Positions 44,557 to 52,429 of a stretch of 64,000 nt of DNA are shown here, in pieces; within the stretch, counting starts at the first letter, position 1, and each line of letters opens with the position of its first letter. The stretch lies in the NCBI RefSeq assembly GCF_014199215.1, contig NZ_JACIJC010000005.1, forward strand, positions 1 through 64,000, given 5' to 3'. The stretch comes from Sphingobium boeckii (GTDB lineage: Bacteria > Pseudomonadota > Alphaproteobacteria > Sphingomonadales > Sphingomonadaceae). A model generated the notes under the pieces. That model searched no databases and was not told the origin of the DNA. It worked only from the letters and a program-made list of their open reading frames with translations. A program made the position numbers and the translations under genes.

Positions 44557-46140
44557 ATGGCGGATGCGACGCTGCGGCGGGGCCGCTATTCCTATGTTTT
44601 GAAATTCGCGGCTGCTGCGGCGCTGGGGGTGGCGGCGGACTGGCTGTTCCTGTCCCAGTGGTTCGGCGCAAACCTCGGCTATTTCGCGCTGATGCTTGTG
44701 GCCGCGGTGGCGTGGCTCAGGCCATCGGCGCGGCAGGATTGGGGCGGACTGGCGGGGTTGTGCGGGGCGTGCTGCTTCGCGCTGGTACTCGTCGAGAATC
44801 CTTCGCTGCTGGCGGCGGCACTTTACTGGTGTGCGCTGGCCTTTGCCGTGCTCTCGCCCCGGACGGCGCAATTCGATCATGCGCTGCGCTGGATCGTCAG
44901 GCTGATGATCCATGGCGCGCTGATTCCTGTTGGGCCACCTGTCGATTTGCAGCTCTGGCTGAAGGCAAAGCGTCGCACGCCGCGCTGGGGCGTTGCCCGG
45001 TTTATCCCGGTCGTCGCCTTGCCGCTGATCGGAAGCCTCGTCTTCCTCGCCTTGTTCGCCAGCGCCAATCCGCTGATCGGCGATGCGATCGGACGCCTCG
45101 ACATCGGATTGCTCACGGCGATTTTCTCGCTGCCAAGGCTCGCCATATGGGCATTCGCCTTCGTGATATGCTGGGCGATGCTCCGGCCCTTGACGACACG
45201 GGCTTTGAAGCGCCCGGCAGAGCGAGGCGCAGCCATGGTCATTCCGGGCGTTACCATCGCCTCGGTCACGCTGTCGCTTGCCATGTTCAACGCGCTGTTT
45301 GCGTTGCAAAACGGGCTCGATATCGCCTTCCTCTGGAGCGGCGCGGCACTGCCGGAGGGCGTGACGCTGGCGGGTTATGCGCATCGCGGTGCCTATCCAT
45401 TGATCGCGACGGCGTTGCTGGCGGGGTTGTTCGTGCTGGTGACGATGCGGCCCGGATCGAGCACGGCGGCCAGCGGGGCGATCCGGCGGCTGGTCTATAT
45501 CTGGACTGCGCAGAATGTGTTCCTCGTCGCATCCTCCATCCTACGCACGCTCGATTATATCGAGGCTTATTCGCTCACCCGGCTGCGCATCGCGGCGCTG
45601 ATCTGGATGGGGCTGGTGGCGCTCGGGTTGATCCTGATCTGCATTCGGCTGTGGCGATCGAAGAGCGATGCGTGGCTGATCAACGCCAATTTCGCAGCGG
45701 CGCTGATCGTGCTTTCGGTCTGCTCGGTGGTGGATCTGGGGCGGATGGCGGCGGCATGGAATGTGCGCCACGCATCCGAAGCGGGCGGCAGCGGGACCGC
45801 GCTTGACCTTTGCTATCTGAACGCTCTTGGCCCCTCCGCCCTGCTGCCGCTATTGGAACTGGAAGGGCGCACGCAAAATGCCGAATTGAGGGCGCGGCTG
45901 GAATGGTCCCGCAATGCGATGATGGACCGGATGGATCGCCATCTTGCCGACTGGCACAGTTGGACATGGCGCGATGCGAGGCGGTTTGCGCAGGCCGAGC
46001 GGATTATCGCGGAGGAAAAACTGCCGCGCTACCGCGCCGGCCCCAGGCGCTGCAACGGCATGGCTCTGCCACCTCCGCCGCTGACGACGACGGTCGAGCC
46101 AGCGACATCAACCCCTTTGACAGCGGAGCCCACACGGTGA
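44557..46140 (+). CDS. DUF4173 domain membrane protein
   Basis: A 527-residue inner-membrane protein with about 11-12 hydrophobic segments in the first 400 residues. A soluble, Trp/Arg-rich C-terminal part follows (ELRARLEWSRNAMMDRMDRHLADWHSWTWRDARRFAQAERI). The sequence RWIVRLMIHGALIPVG...AKRR and YIEAYSLTRLRIAALIWMGLVALGLI are typical of the DUF4173/DUF4153 group, of unknown function. It is preceded by AGGGGAG at 44543-44549 and is followed by a response regulator whose GTG start overlaps its stop, so it is likely a client or sensor partner of the two-component system. Confidence 0.8.
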   Translation: MADATLRRGRYSYVLKFAAAAALGVAADWLFLSQWFGANLGYFALMLVAAVAWLRPSARQDWGGLAGLCGACCFALVLVENPSLLAAALYWCALAFAVLSPRTAQFDHALRWIVRLMIHGALIPVGPPVDLQLWLKAKRRTPRWGVARFIPVVALPLIGSLVFLALFASANPLIGDAIGRLDIGLLTAIFSLPRLAIWAFAFVICWAMLRPLTTRALKRPAERGAAMVIPGVTIASVTLSLAMFNALFALQNGLDIAFLWSGAALPEGVTLAGYAHRGAYPLIATALLAGLFVLVTMRPGSSTAASGAIRRLVYIWTAQNVFLVASSILRTLDYIEAYSLTRLRIAALIWMGLVALGLILICIRLWRSKSDAWLINANFAAALIVLSVCSVVDLGRMAAAWNVRHASEAGGSGTALDLCYLNALGPSALLPLLELEGRTQNAELRARLEWSRNAMMDRMDRHLADWHSWTWRDARRFAQAERIIAEEKLPRYRAGPRRCNGMALPPPPLTTTVEPATSTPLTAEPTR

Positions 46141-46154
46141 ACACAGCCTATGCC

Positions 46155-46859
46155 ATGAGCCACAAGATCCTGATCGTCGATGACGACCCCCATATCCGCG
46201 AAATCCTGTCCTTTGCGCTCGGCAAGGCCGGCATGGAGACGCGCGAGGCGGCGGACGGCGAGGATGCGCTCGCCGCGATCGCGCGATCACGTCCCGATCT
46301 GGTGGTGCTCGATATCAATATGCCGCGGATGGACGGGCTTGAGGTGTGCCGTCGCCTGCGCGCCACGGGGGATCTGCCCGTGCTGTTCCTCTCGTCGCGC
46401 GATGACGAGATCGACCGCGTGGTCGGGATCGAGCTGGGCGCCGACGATTATGTGGTAAAGCCCTTTTCGCCGCGCGAAGTGGTGGCGCGGGTCAATGCGA
46501 TCCTCAAGCGCGCCGGGCGCACGCCGGCGGTGACGGGGTCGGAGGGACAGGTGGCGCATAACCGGCTGTCGCTCGATACCGAAGCCTGGGAGGCGCGCTG
46601 GGGCGGCGACAAGGTGGACGTGACTGCGACCGAATTCCAGCTTCTGCTGCTGCTCGCCTCGCTCCCCGCCAAGGTGTTCAGCCGCGATGCGATCATCGAC
46701 CGGCTGCACGGGCCCGGCTTTGCCGTGACCGATCGCACGATCGACAGCCATATCCGCAATCTGCGCGGCAAGTTCGTGAGCATGGGCGGGACGGATCTGA
46801 TCGAGACGCGCGCGGGGATCGGGTATCGGATCGGTGCTTGTGTGGGCGCGGCGGATTGA
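46155..46859 (+). CDS. OmpR-type response regulator
   Basis: A 234-residue transcription regulator. The receiver has the acidic start ILIVDDD, phosphorylated D53 in LVVLDINMPRMDG, and K102 in VVKPFSPREVV. The winged-helix DNA-binding domain fills residues about 128-228 (TATEFQLLLLLASLPAKVFSRDAIIDRLHG and IDSHIRNLRGKF). ATG 46155 is chosen; a GTG at 46137 overlapping the upstream stop is an alternative and would add six residues. It is probably paired with the kinase at 46936, separated by a family B palindrome. Confidence 0.9.
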   Translation: MSHKILIVDDDPHIREILSFALGKAGMETREAADGEDALAAIARSRPDLVVLDINMPRMDGLEVCRRLRATGDLPVLFLSSRDDEIDRVVGIELGADDYVVKPFSPREVVARVNAILKRAGRTPAVTGSEGQVAHNRLSLDTEAWEARWGGDKVDVTATEFQLLLLLASLPAKVFSRDAIIDRLHGPGFAVTDRTIDSHIRNLRGKFVSMGGTDLIETRAGIGYRIGACVGAAD

Positions 46860-46873
46860 TATCCGTTTCTCCC

Positions 46874-46959
46874 CGTCCTTCCCGCGGAAGCGGAAATCCA
46901 GCTACCTTTGGTACTGAAGCCATGGAAGAAGCGGGATGCCCGCGTTCGCGAGCATGACG
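46874..46959. repeat. Family B palindrome, copy 2
   Basis: Left arm CGTCCTTCCCGCGGAAGCGG, right arm CCCGCGTTCGCGAGCATGACG, in the gap between response regulator and kinase. It encloses GAAGAAGCGGG before an ATG at 46936, so it overlaps a candidate kinase start region. Confidence 0.88.
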
Positions 46960-48525
46960 GGGATGGAGACGCTGAAATCATGGATCAAGCGCCGCTGGCC
47001 GCCGATCCATTTGCGCGTGATCCTGTTCGGCGTGCTGCTGTTCGTGGCGGCGCTACCCGGCGTGGCGGCGGTCTCCTTGCGGGTCTACGAAAATACGCTG
47101 GTTCAGCAGACCGAGGCCGAGTTGATCGCCCAGGGTGCGGCGCTGGCGGGGGCGTATCGCGCGGCCTGGCCGGAGCGCTTTGATGCAGGACGTCGCCCGC
47201 TGATCATCGAGCGGCCCAAGGTCGATCTGAACGCCATGCAGATCCTGCCCGAACTGCCCGATCCGGTGCGCGGGCCGGCGGCGGGGCGCAACGCCGCGCT
47301 GACGGGCCGCGCCTTGGCCCCTGTGGTCGCCGATACGCAGCAGACCACGCTCGCGGCGATCCGCGTGCTGGATCGGAACGGCCTGGTCGTGCTCGGTCGC
47401 CGCGATCTGGGGCTGAGTTACCGCGATGTGCCCGAAGTGCGCGCCGCGCTGGCGGGTCGGAGCGAAACCGTGCTGCGGCGGCGGGGCGGCTATCAGCCGC
47501 GCTACAATCTGGAGTTTCTCAGCCGCGCCTCGGCGATCCGCGTCCATTATGTCCGCCCGGTGATCGCGGATGGGCAGGTGATTGGCGCGCTGATGTTTTC
47601 ACGCTCCCCGCGCGGGCTGTTCCTCGGCGTCTATCAGGATCGCGGCAAGATATTGCTGGGCGTGGGCGGGATATTGCTGATCCTGCTGTTTCTGGCGGGC
47701 CTGCTTCATCGCGCCATCGCCAGGCCGATCGAAGCCTTGAGCCGTGCGACCGAGGCGGTGGCATTGGGGCATGTGGATGTGCCCGAAACCCCCGCGACGG
47801 CCGCGATCGAGATCCGTGCGCTCTATCAAAATTTCGCGCTGATGGCGGAGCGGATCGAGCGGCGCTCGCGCTATCTGCGCGATTTCGCCGCGGCGGTGAG
47901 CCATGAATTCAAGACGCCGATCGCGGGTTTGCGCGGCGCGCTCGAGCTGCTCGGCGATCATGGCGCCACGATGACCGCGGACGAACGGAAGCGCTTTCTC
48001 TCGAACGCGATGGCCGATGCGGACCGGCTCTCCCACCTCGTCCAGCGGCTGCTTGATCTGGCGCGGGCGGACATGATCGTGGCACCGAGCGATGCGGCGA
48101 CCGATCCGGCGGGACCGGTGGGACTGGTGGCGGACGCGCATCGCGGTCCGGGGCTGGCGATCGACGTGGATTTGCCGCGTGACGTCATGGCGGCGATCCC
48201 GCCCGAAGTGCTGGAGGCGGTGCTGGAAACCCTGGTAGAAAATAGCCGGCAGGCGGGCGCGGGCAAGGTGATGATCCAGGGGGTGATCGACAATGGCGCT
48301 CTGGCGCTCACCGTGTCCGACGATGGCCCGGGCATCGCGCCCGCCGATCGCGACCGCATTTTCGAGCCCTTTCACACCGGACGTCGGGCCGAAGGCGGCT
48401 CCGGTCTCGGTCTGGCGATCGCGCGATCGCTGCTCGCCGCGTGCGGCGGGACGATCGCCAGCGCGCCATCGGACGCGGGCGCGCGGATCGTGATCCGCCT
48501 GCCAATTGTAAAAGATTCGCACTGA
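46936..48525 (+). CDS. Sensor histidine kinase
   Basis: A 529-residue inner-membrane kinase. TM1 is at about residues 25-45 (LRVILFGVLLFVAALPGVAAV), with a periplasmic sensor of roughly 180 residues, TM2 at about 236-256 (ILLGVGGILLILLFLAGLL) and a HAMP-like linker. The dimerisation helix has the phospho-His in SHEFKTPIAGLRG (near residue 323). The ATP lid motifs are ETLVENSRQAG, VSDDGPGIAPADR and GGSGLGLAIARS. Starts at 46936, 46954 and 46963 are all possible, the first inside a palindrome. It should phosphorylate the regulator encoded upstream; the signal is unknown. Confidence 0.88.
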   Translation: MPAFASMTGMETLKSWIKRRWPPIHLRVILFGVLLFVAALPGVAAVSLRVYENTLVQQTEAELIAQGAALAGAYRAAWPERFDAGRRPLIIERPKVDLNAMQILPELPDPVRGPAAGRNAALTGRALAPVVADTQQTTLAAIRVLDRNGLVVLGRRDLGLSYRDVPEVRAALAGRSETVLRRRGGYQPRYNLEFLSRASAIRVHYVRPVIADGQVIGALMFSRSPRGLFLGVYQDRGKILLGVGGILLILLFLAGLLHRAIARPIEALSRATEAVALGHVDVPETPATAAIEIRALYQNFALMAERIERRSRYLRDFAAAVSHEFKTPIAGLRGALELLGDHGATMTADERKRFLSNAMADADRLSHLVQRLLDLARADMIVAPSDAATDPAGPVGLVADAHRGPGLAIDVDLPRDVMAAIPPEVLEAVLETLVENSRQAGAGKVMIQGVIDNGALALTVSDDGPGIAPADRDRIFEPFHTGRRAEGGSGLGLAIARSLLAACGGTIASAPSDAGARIVIRLPIVKDSH

Positions 48526-48597
48526 ATTCAGCGATTGCTTCTGCGCGTCATCCTGCGAGACTAAGCATCCGGTTCAACGCCCAGGGAGCGCGCGATC

Positions 48598-49227
48598 ATG
48601 GATATTGCCCAGGAACTTCTCAAACAAAGCGAAAATATCGACATGGGTGCGCTCGCCCAGCAATTCGGGCTGTCCGAATCGCAGGCGGGATCGGCCGTGT
48701 CGGCGTTGCTGCCGGCGATTCTCGGTGGCGTGCAAAAGGCCGAACAGAGCGGCGGGATTGATCAACTGGGTTCGATCGCCAGCGCCTTGGGCGCGCCGGC
48801 GCAGGATACCGAGGGCGGCAATGCGATCCTCGGCCAGATCTTCGGCTCCAAGGATGTGAGCCGGACCGTGGCGAGCCATGCAGCGGCGCAGACCGGGATC
48901 AGCGACGGTATCTTGAAGGCGATGCTGCCCGTGGTTGCGGGACTGGTGGCGCAGCAATTGACCAAGAAGATGGGCGGCGGGATGCTCGGCGGCTTGGCGG
49001 GCGGTCTGCTCGCCTCGCTGGCGGGCGGTGCGGCTGCCAATGCGCAATCCCCCGCGGGCGGCGGCGGCCTGGGTGATCTGCTGGGCGGCCTTGGCGGTAT
49101 GTTCGGCGGTGGTGGGCAGGCGGGTGCACCCGCGGCTGGCGGGCTCGGCGGTCTGCTTCAGGGGCTGGATGCCAATGGCGATGGCAATCCGCTGGATGAT
49201 ATCATGGCGAAATTCGGCAAGGCTTGA
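48598..49227 (+). CDS. YidB/DUF937 family protein
   Basis: A 209-residue cytoplasmic protein with a helical N-terminal domain of the DUF937/YidB type (LAQQFGLSESQAGSAVSALLPAILGGVQKAEQSGG) and VAGLVAQQLTKKM near residue 117. A Gly-rich C-terminus follows (GGGMLGGLAGGLLASLAGGAA and later GGLGGMFGGGGQ), ending DANGDGNPLDDIMAKFG, an EF-hand-like Asp cluster. Function unknown. It starts after GGGAGCGCG and converges with the next gene across a good hairpin terminator. Confidence 0.8.
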   Translation: MDIAQELLKQSENIDMGALAQQFGLSESQAGSAVSALLPAILGGVQKAEQSGGIDQLGSIASALGAPAQDTEGGNAILGQIFGSKDVSRTVASHAAAQTGISDGILKAMLPVVAGLVAQQLTKKMGGGMLGGLAGGLLASLAGGAAANAQSPAGGGGLGDLLGGLGGMFGGGGQAGAPAAGGLGGLLQGLDANGDGNPLDDIMAKFGKA

Positions 49228-49230
49228 GCA

Positions 49231-49264
49231 TTTCTCCCCTCTCATAAGACTTGGAGGGGAGAAA
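49231..49264. terminator. Bidirectional hairpin terminator
   Basis: Perfect 11-base stem (TTTCTCCCCTC and GAGGGGAGAAA) with a 12-base loop between two convergent genes. A/T-rich outer stem bases act as T-runs in both directions. Confidence 0.65.
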
Positions 49265-49268
49265 GACG

Positions 49269-49964
49269 CTAATCCGCTTCGAGATCCGCCCAGACCGGTA
49301 AATGATCGGACGCCCGGCGTGCAATGGGGCTGTGATGCGTTCCCGCGTCTGCAATCTCCAGGCCTTCGCCGATCATGATCCGGTCCAGCGTGGCAACCGG
49401 GCGGCGCGCGTGAAAGCTCTTGCCGCACGCCGCGAACCGGTAATGCCGCGCGAAATCGTGCAGGCAGCCGCTCTGACGGCTCCATTCGTTCAGATCCCCC
49501 ATCATCACCGTGGGATATTTCACCTCGCACGCATCGAGATTGGCGAGGATCGCGCGCGCCTGCCGCCGCCGCCACAGGCCCGAAAGATCGAGGTGCATCC
49601 CGACCACGCGGATCTTGACGCCGTTCACTTTCACATCGGCCATGACCGCACCGCGCGGTTCCAGCGCGGGAATGTGGATCACTTCGCGGTGTAATATCTC
49701 GGCGGATTTGCGCACGAGGATCGCATTGCCATGCCAGCCCAGACTGTCTGCCCGAATATCGAAGGGCACATGGACATAATCGCTATGCTCCTCCAGCAGG
49801 TGCAGCGGGATCACGCCCATGCGCGCGCCGAAACGCCGGTCGGCCTCCTGCAAGGTGATCACATCGGCCTGGATCTCGTTCAGCACGGCAAGGATCCGGT
49901 CCGGATTGCGGCGGTTGTCGGTGCCGACGGCCTTGTGGATATTGTAACTGGCGACGCGGATCAT
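49269..49964 (-). CDS. Endonuclease/exonuclease/phosphatase family protein
   Basis: A 231-residue metal-dependent phosphodiesterase-fold protein. It shows RVASYNIHKAVGTDNRRNPDRIL, ITLQEADRRFGARMG (Glu metal ligand), GMHLDLSGLWRRRQA, MMGDLNEWSRQSG and the C-terminal SDHLPVWADL. The family includes DNases, sphingomyelinases and inositol phosphatases; there is no signal peptide, so action in the cytoplasm is likely and the substrate is open. ATG 49964 is chosen at the start of the fold; the open frame continues upstream but is not family-like and overlaps radA. It diverges from radA across 112 bases. Confidence 0.85.
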   Translation of the reverse strand: MIRVASYNIHKAVGTDNRRNPDRILAVLNEIQADVITLQEADRRFGARMGVIPLHLLEEHSDYVHVPFDIRADSLGWHGNAILVRKSAEILHREVIHIPALEPRGAVMADVKVNGVKIRVVGMHLDLSGLWRRRQARAILANLDACEVKYPTVMMGDLNEWSRQSGCLHDFARHYRFAACGKSFHARRPVATLDRIMIGEGLEIADAGTHHSPIARRASDHLPVWADLEAD

Positions 49965-50076
49965 CGGACCCCTAGTGGACGGTTTGAACGGGATGCACAA
50001 CGCTTCGGATGCCGATACCGATCCTCGACAGAATTGCACCCTAGCGCGCCCTAAAAAGAACATGTAGGGAACATGG

Positions 50077-51450
50077 ATGGCAAAACTCCAGCGACGATAT
50101 GTGTGCCAGGCGTGTGGCTCGGTCAGCAATAAATGGGCCGGGCAATGCGCCGATTGCGCAGAATGGAATACGATGGTGGAGGAGGGCGGCCAGGTGGTGA
50201 CGCCCTTTGCCGCCAAGCATAATCTGCAATCCGGCGGCCGCGCCGTGTCGCTGGTCGGGCTCGATTCCGATATCGCGCTGCCCGAACGCGCCGCGACGGG
50301 GATCAAGGAACTGGATCGCGCGCTGGGCGGTGGTTTCGTGGAGGGATCCGCTACGTTGATCGGCGGTGATCCGGGGATCGGAAAATCGACCCTGCTGCTG
50401 CAGGCGGCGGCGAAGCTGGCGCTGGCGGGCAAGTCGGTCGCCTATGTCTCTGGCGAGGAAGCTGCGGATCAGGTGCGGCTGCGCGCGCGGCGGCTGGGCC
50501 TCGGCAATGCGCCGGTGCAGCTCGCCGCGGCCACGTCCGTGCGCGATATCCTGACCACCTTCGGGAATGGCGCGCCGCCCGATCTGCTGGTGATCGATTC
50601 GATCCAGACGATGCACAGCGATCTGATCGAGGGCGCGCCGGGCACGGTGAGTCAGGTGCGCGCCTCCGCGCAGGAACTGATCCGCTTCGCCAAGGAGCGC
50701 GGGACGGCGGTGGTGCTGGTCGGCCATGTCACCAAGGACGGCAGCATCGCGGGGCCGCGCGTGCTTGAGCATATGGTGGACACCGTGCTCAGCTTCGAGG
50801 GTGAGCGGAGCCACCAATATCGCATCCTGCGCGCGATCAAGAACCGCTTCGGCGGCACGGACGAGATCGGTGTGTTCGCAATGGTCGAGGAGGGGCTGAC
50901 CGAGGTCTCCAACCCGTCCGCGCTGTTTCTCACGAGCCGGGACGAAAATGTGACCGGCTCCACCGTCTTCCCCGCGCTGGAAGGCACGCGCCCGGTGCTG
51001 GTGGAAATCCAGGCGCTGACGGTCCGACTGGCGAGCGGGGCGACGCCGCGCCGCGCGGTGGTCGGTTGGGATTCGGGACGGCTCGCGATGATCCTCGCGG
51101 TGCTGGAAGCGCGCTGCGGCCTGAGTTTTTCCACCTGCGAAGTGTATCTGAACATCGCCGGGGGATATCGGCTGACCGATCCTGCCGCTGATCTGGCCGT
51201 CGCGGCGGCGCTGGTTTCTGCGCTCAGCGAACGGCCGGTGGCGATCGATGCGGTGGCCTTTGGCGAAGTGGCGCTCTCGGGAGAGATCAGGCCGGTGGCG
51301 CACGCCGGATTGCGGCTGAAGGAATCGGCGAAACTGGGCTTTGGCCGCGCGCTGGTGCCGCTCGCGATCGCAAGGGACAAGAGCGCGATGACGCTCTCCG
51401 GCTTCAAGACGCTGCGCCAATTCGTTGACCATATGCTCGCGCGTGACTAG
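50077..51450 (+). CDS. radA: DNA repair protein RadA
   Basis: RecA-like branch-migration factor in recombination. The 457 residues start with a zinc ribbon (C10, C13, C24, C27 in CQACGSVSNKWAGQCADC). Walker A is GDPGIGKST at 97-105, Walker B is LLVIDSIQTMH, the RadA KNRFG motif lies near residue 260, and a Lon-protease-like domain is C-terminal (FSTCEVYLNIAGGYRLTDPAADLAVAAALVSA). Length is normal. It leads a run with cvpA, the IscU-like gene and kefC, with very short gaps or overlaps. Confidence 0.95.
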   Translation: MAKLQRRYVCQACGSVSNKWAGQCADCAEWNTMVEEGGQVVTPFAAKHNLQSGGRAVSLVGLDSDIALPERAATGIKELDRALGGGFVEGSATLIGGDPGIGKSTLLLQAAAKLALAGKSVAYVSGEEAADQVRLRARRLGLGNAPVQLAAATSVRDILTTFGNGAPPDLLVIDSIQTMHSDLIEGAPGTVSQVRASAQELIRFAKERGTAVVLVGHVTKDGSIAGPRVLEHMVDTVLSFEGERSHQYRILRAIKNRFGGTDEIGVFAMVEEGLTEVSNPSALFLTSRDENVTGSTVFPALEGTRPVLVEIQALTVRLASGATPRRAVVGWDSGRLAMILAVLEARCGLSFSTCEVYLNIAGGYRLTDPAADLAVAAALVSALSERPVAIDAVAFGEVALSGEIRPVAHAGLRLKESAKLGFGRALVPLAIARDKSAMTLSGFKTLRQFVDHMLARD

Positions 51451-51458
51451 CTGGGCCT

Positions 51459-52001
51459 ATGCCCGCTTTCACCGCGCTTGATATCATCGTCCTCATCCTC
51501 GTCGGCGGCGCCGGTGTGCTGGGGTTCCTGCGTGGATTTTCGACCGAGGTGCTGTCGCTTTTCGCCTGGCTGCTGGCGGTGTTCGCGCTGAAATTTCTTC
51601 ATGCCCCGGTGGCTCACGCGCTGGAAGGCAGCGTCGGCACCTGGGGGGGAGCCAGCGTGCTCGCATTCACGCTCGTTTTCGGGATCACCTTCTTCATTGG
51701 TCGGCTGACGGCGCGGACGATCGGTGGGCGCATCCGGCAATCGGTGCTGGGCGGATTCGATCGCATCCTCGGGGTCGGCTTCGGCGCGCTCAAGGGCCTC
51801 ATCATCGCGACCGTGATCTACCTCATCGTCACGCTGTTTTACGATACGGTTTATGGCGGCGTCGCCAAGCGGCCGGACTGGATGACGCAATCGCGGACCT
51901 ATCCCTTGCTCAATGCTTCGGGCCGGGCGCTGGTCGATTTCGTGCAGGCGGGGCAGAAGGCCACGCCCGCCAAACCCGAAAATGCGGCCAAATCCTCATG
52001 A
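51459..52001 (+). CDS. cvpA: CvpA family protein
   Basis: A 180-residue inner-membrane protein of the colicin V production family, with four hydrophobic segments (ALDIIVLILVGGAGVLGFLRGF, VLSLFAWLLAVFALKFL, ASVLAFTLVFGITFFIGRL, FGALKGLIIATVIYLIVTLF). A short soluble tail (SRTYPLLNASGRALVDFVQAG) follows. In E. coli CvpA is linked to purine metabolism and envelope tolerance; its molecular activity is unsettled. It follows radA after eight bases and overlaps the next gene by four, so it is within an operon. Confidence 0.9.
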   Translation: MPAFTALDIIVLILVGGAGVLGFLRGFSTEVLSLFAWLLAVFALKFLHAPVAHALEGSVGTWGGASVLAFTLVFGITFFIGRLTARTIGGRIRQSVLGGFDRILGVGFGALKGLIIATVIYLIVTLFYDTVYGGVAKRPDWMTQSRTYPLLNASGRALVDFVQAGQKATPAKPENAAKSS

Positions 52002-52429
52002 ACGCACCGCTCTATAACGCCACGATCCTGCGGCTGGCCGCCACGATTCCGCATCATGCGCGACTGGAAAAGGCGCAGGCGAGCAGCGAATTGCGCTCTC
52101 CGGTCTGCGGCAGCCGGGTGACGGTGGATGTAATCCTTGGCGATGATGGTCGGGTTGCGGCTCTGGGGCAGGAGGTGCGCGCCTGCGCGCTGGGGCAGGC
52201 ATCCGCGTCGTTGATGGGCGCGCACGCCTTGGGCAAGTCCGTGCAAGAACTGGAGGCCGCGCGCGATGCGCTCACGGCCTTTCTCGCTGGGCAGCGCGAC
52301 GATCCGGGTGACTGGCCGGGGCTGGACATCTTCCTGCCCGCACGGCCCCACACCGCGCGCCATGCCTCGATCCGGCTGGCGTTCGAAGCCGTGGCCGATG
52401 CGGCGCAGCGGGCATTGAAGGCAGATTGA
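51998..52429 (+). CDS. IscU/NifU-like Fe-S scaffold-type protein
   Basis: A 143-residue protein with the IscU-fold pattern. There is a first Cys in LRSPVCGSRVTVDVIL (C37) and a second in VRACALGQASASLMGAHALGK (C63). The third scaffold position falls in PHTARHASIRLAFEAV, where Ala123 replaces the usual Cys. Asp next to the first Cys (normally CGD) is also replaced by Ser. Start overlaps the cvpA stop, and its own stop overlaps the kefC start (TGATG). It therefore looks like a divergent or degenerate scaffold with unclear role, probably conserved in sphingomonads. Confidence 0.75.
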   Translation: MNAPLYNATILRLAATIPHHARLEKAQASSELRSPVCGSRVTVDVILGDDGRVAALGQEVRACALGQASASLMGAHALGKSVQELEAARDALTAFLAGQRDDPGDWPGLDIFLPARPHTARHASIRLAFEAVADAAQRALKAD

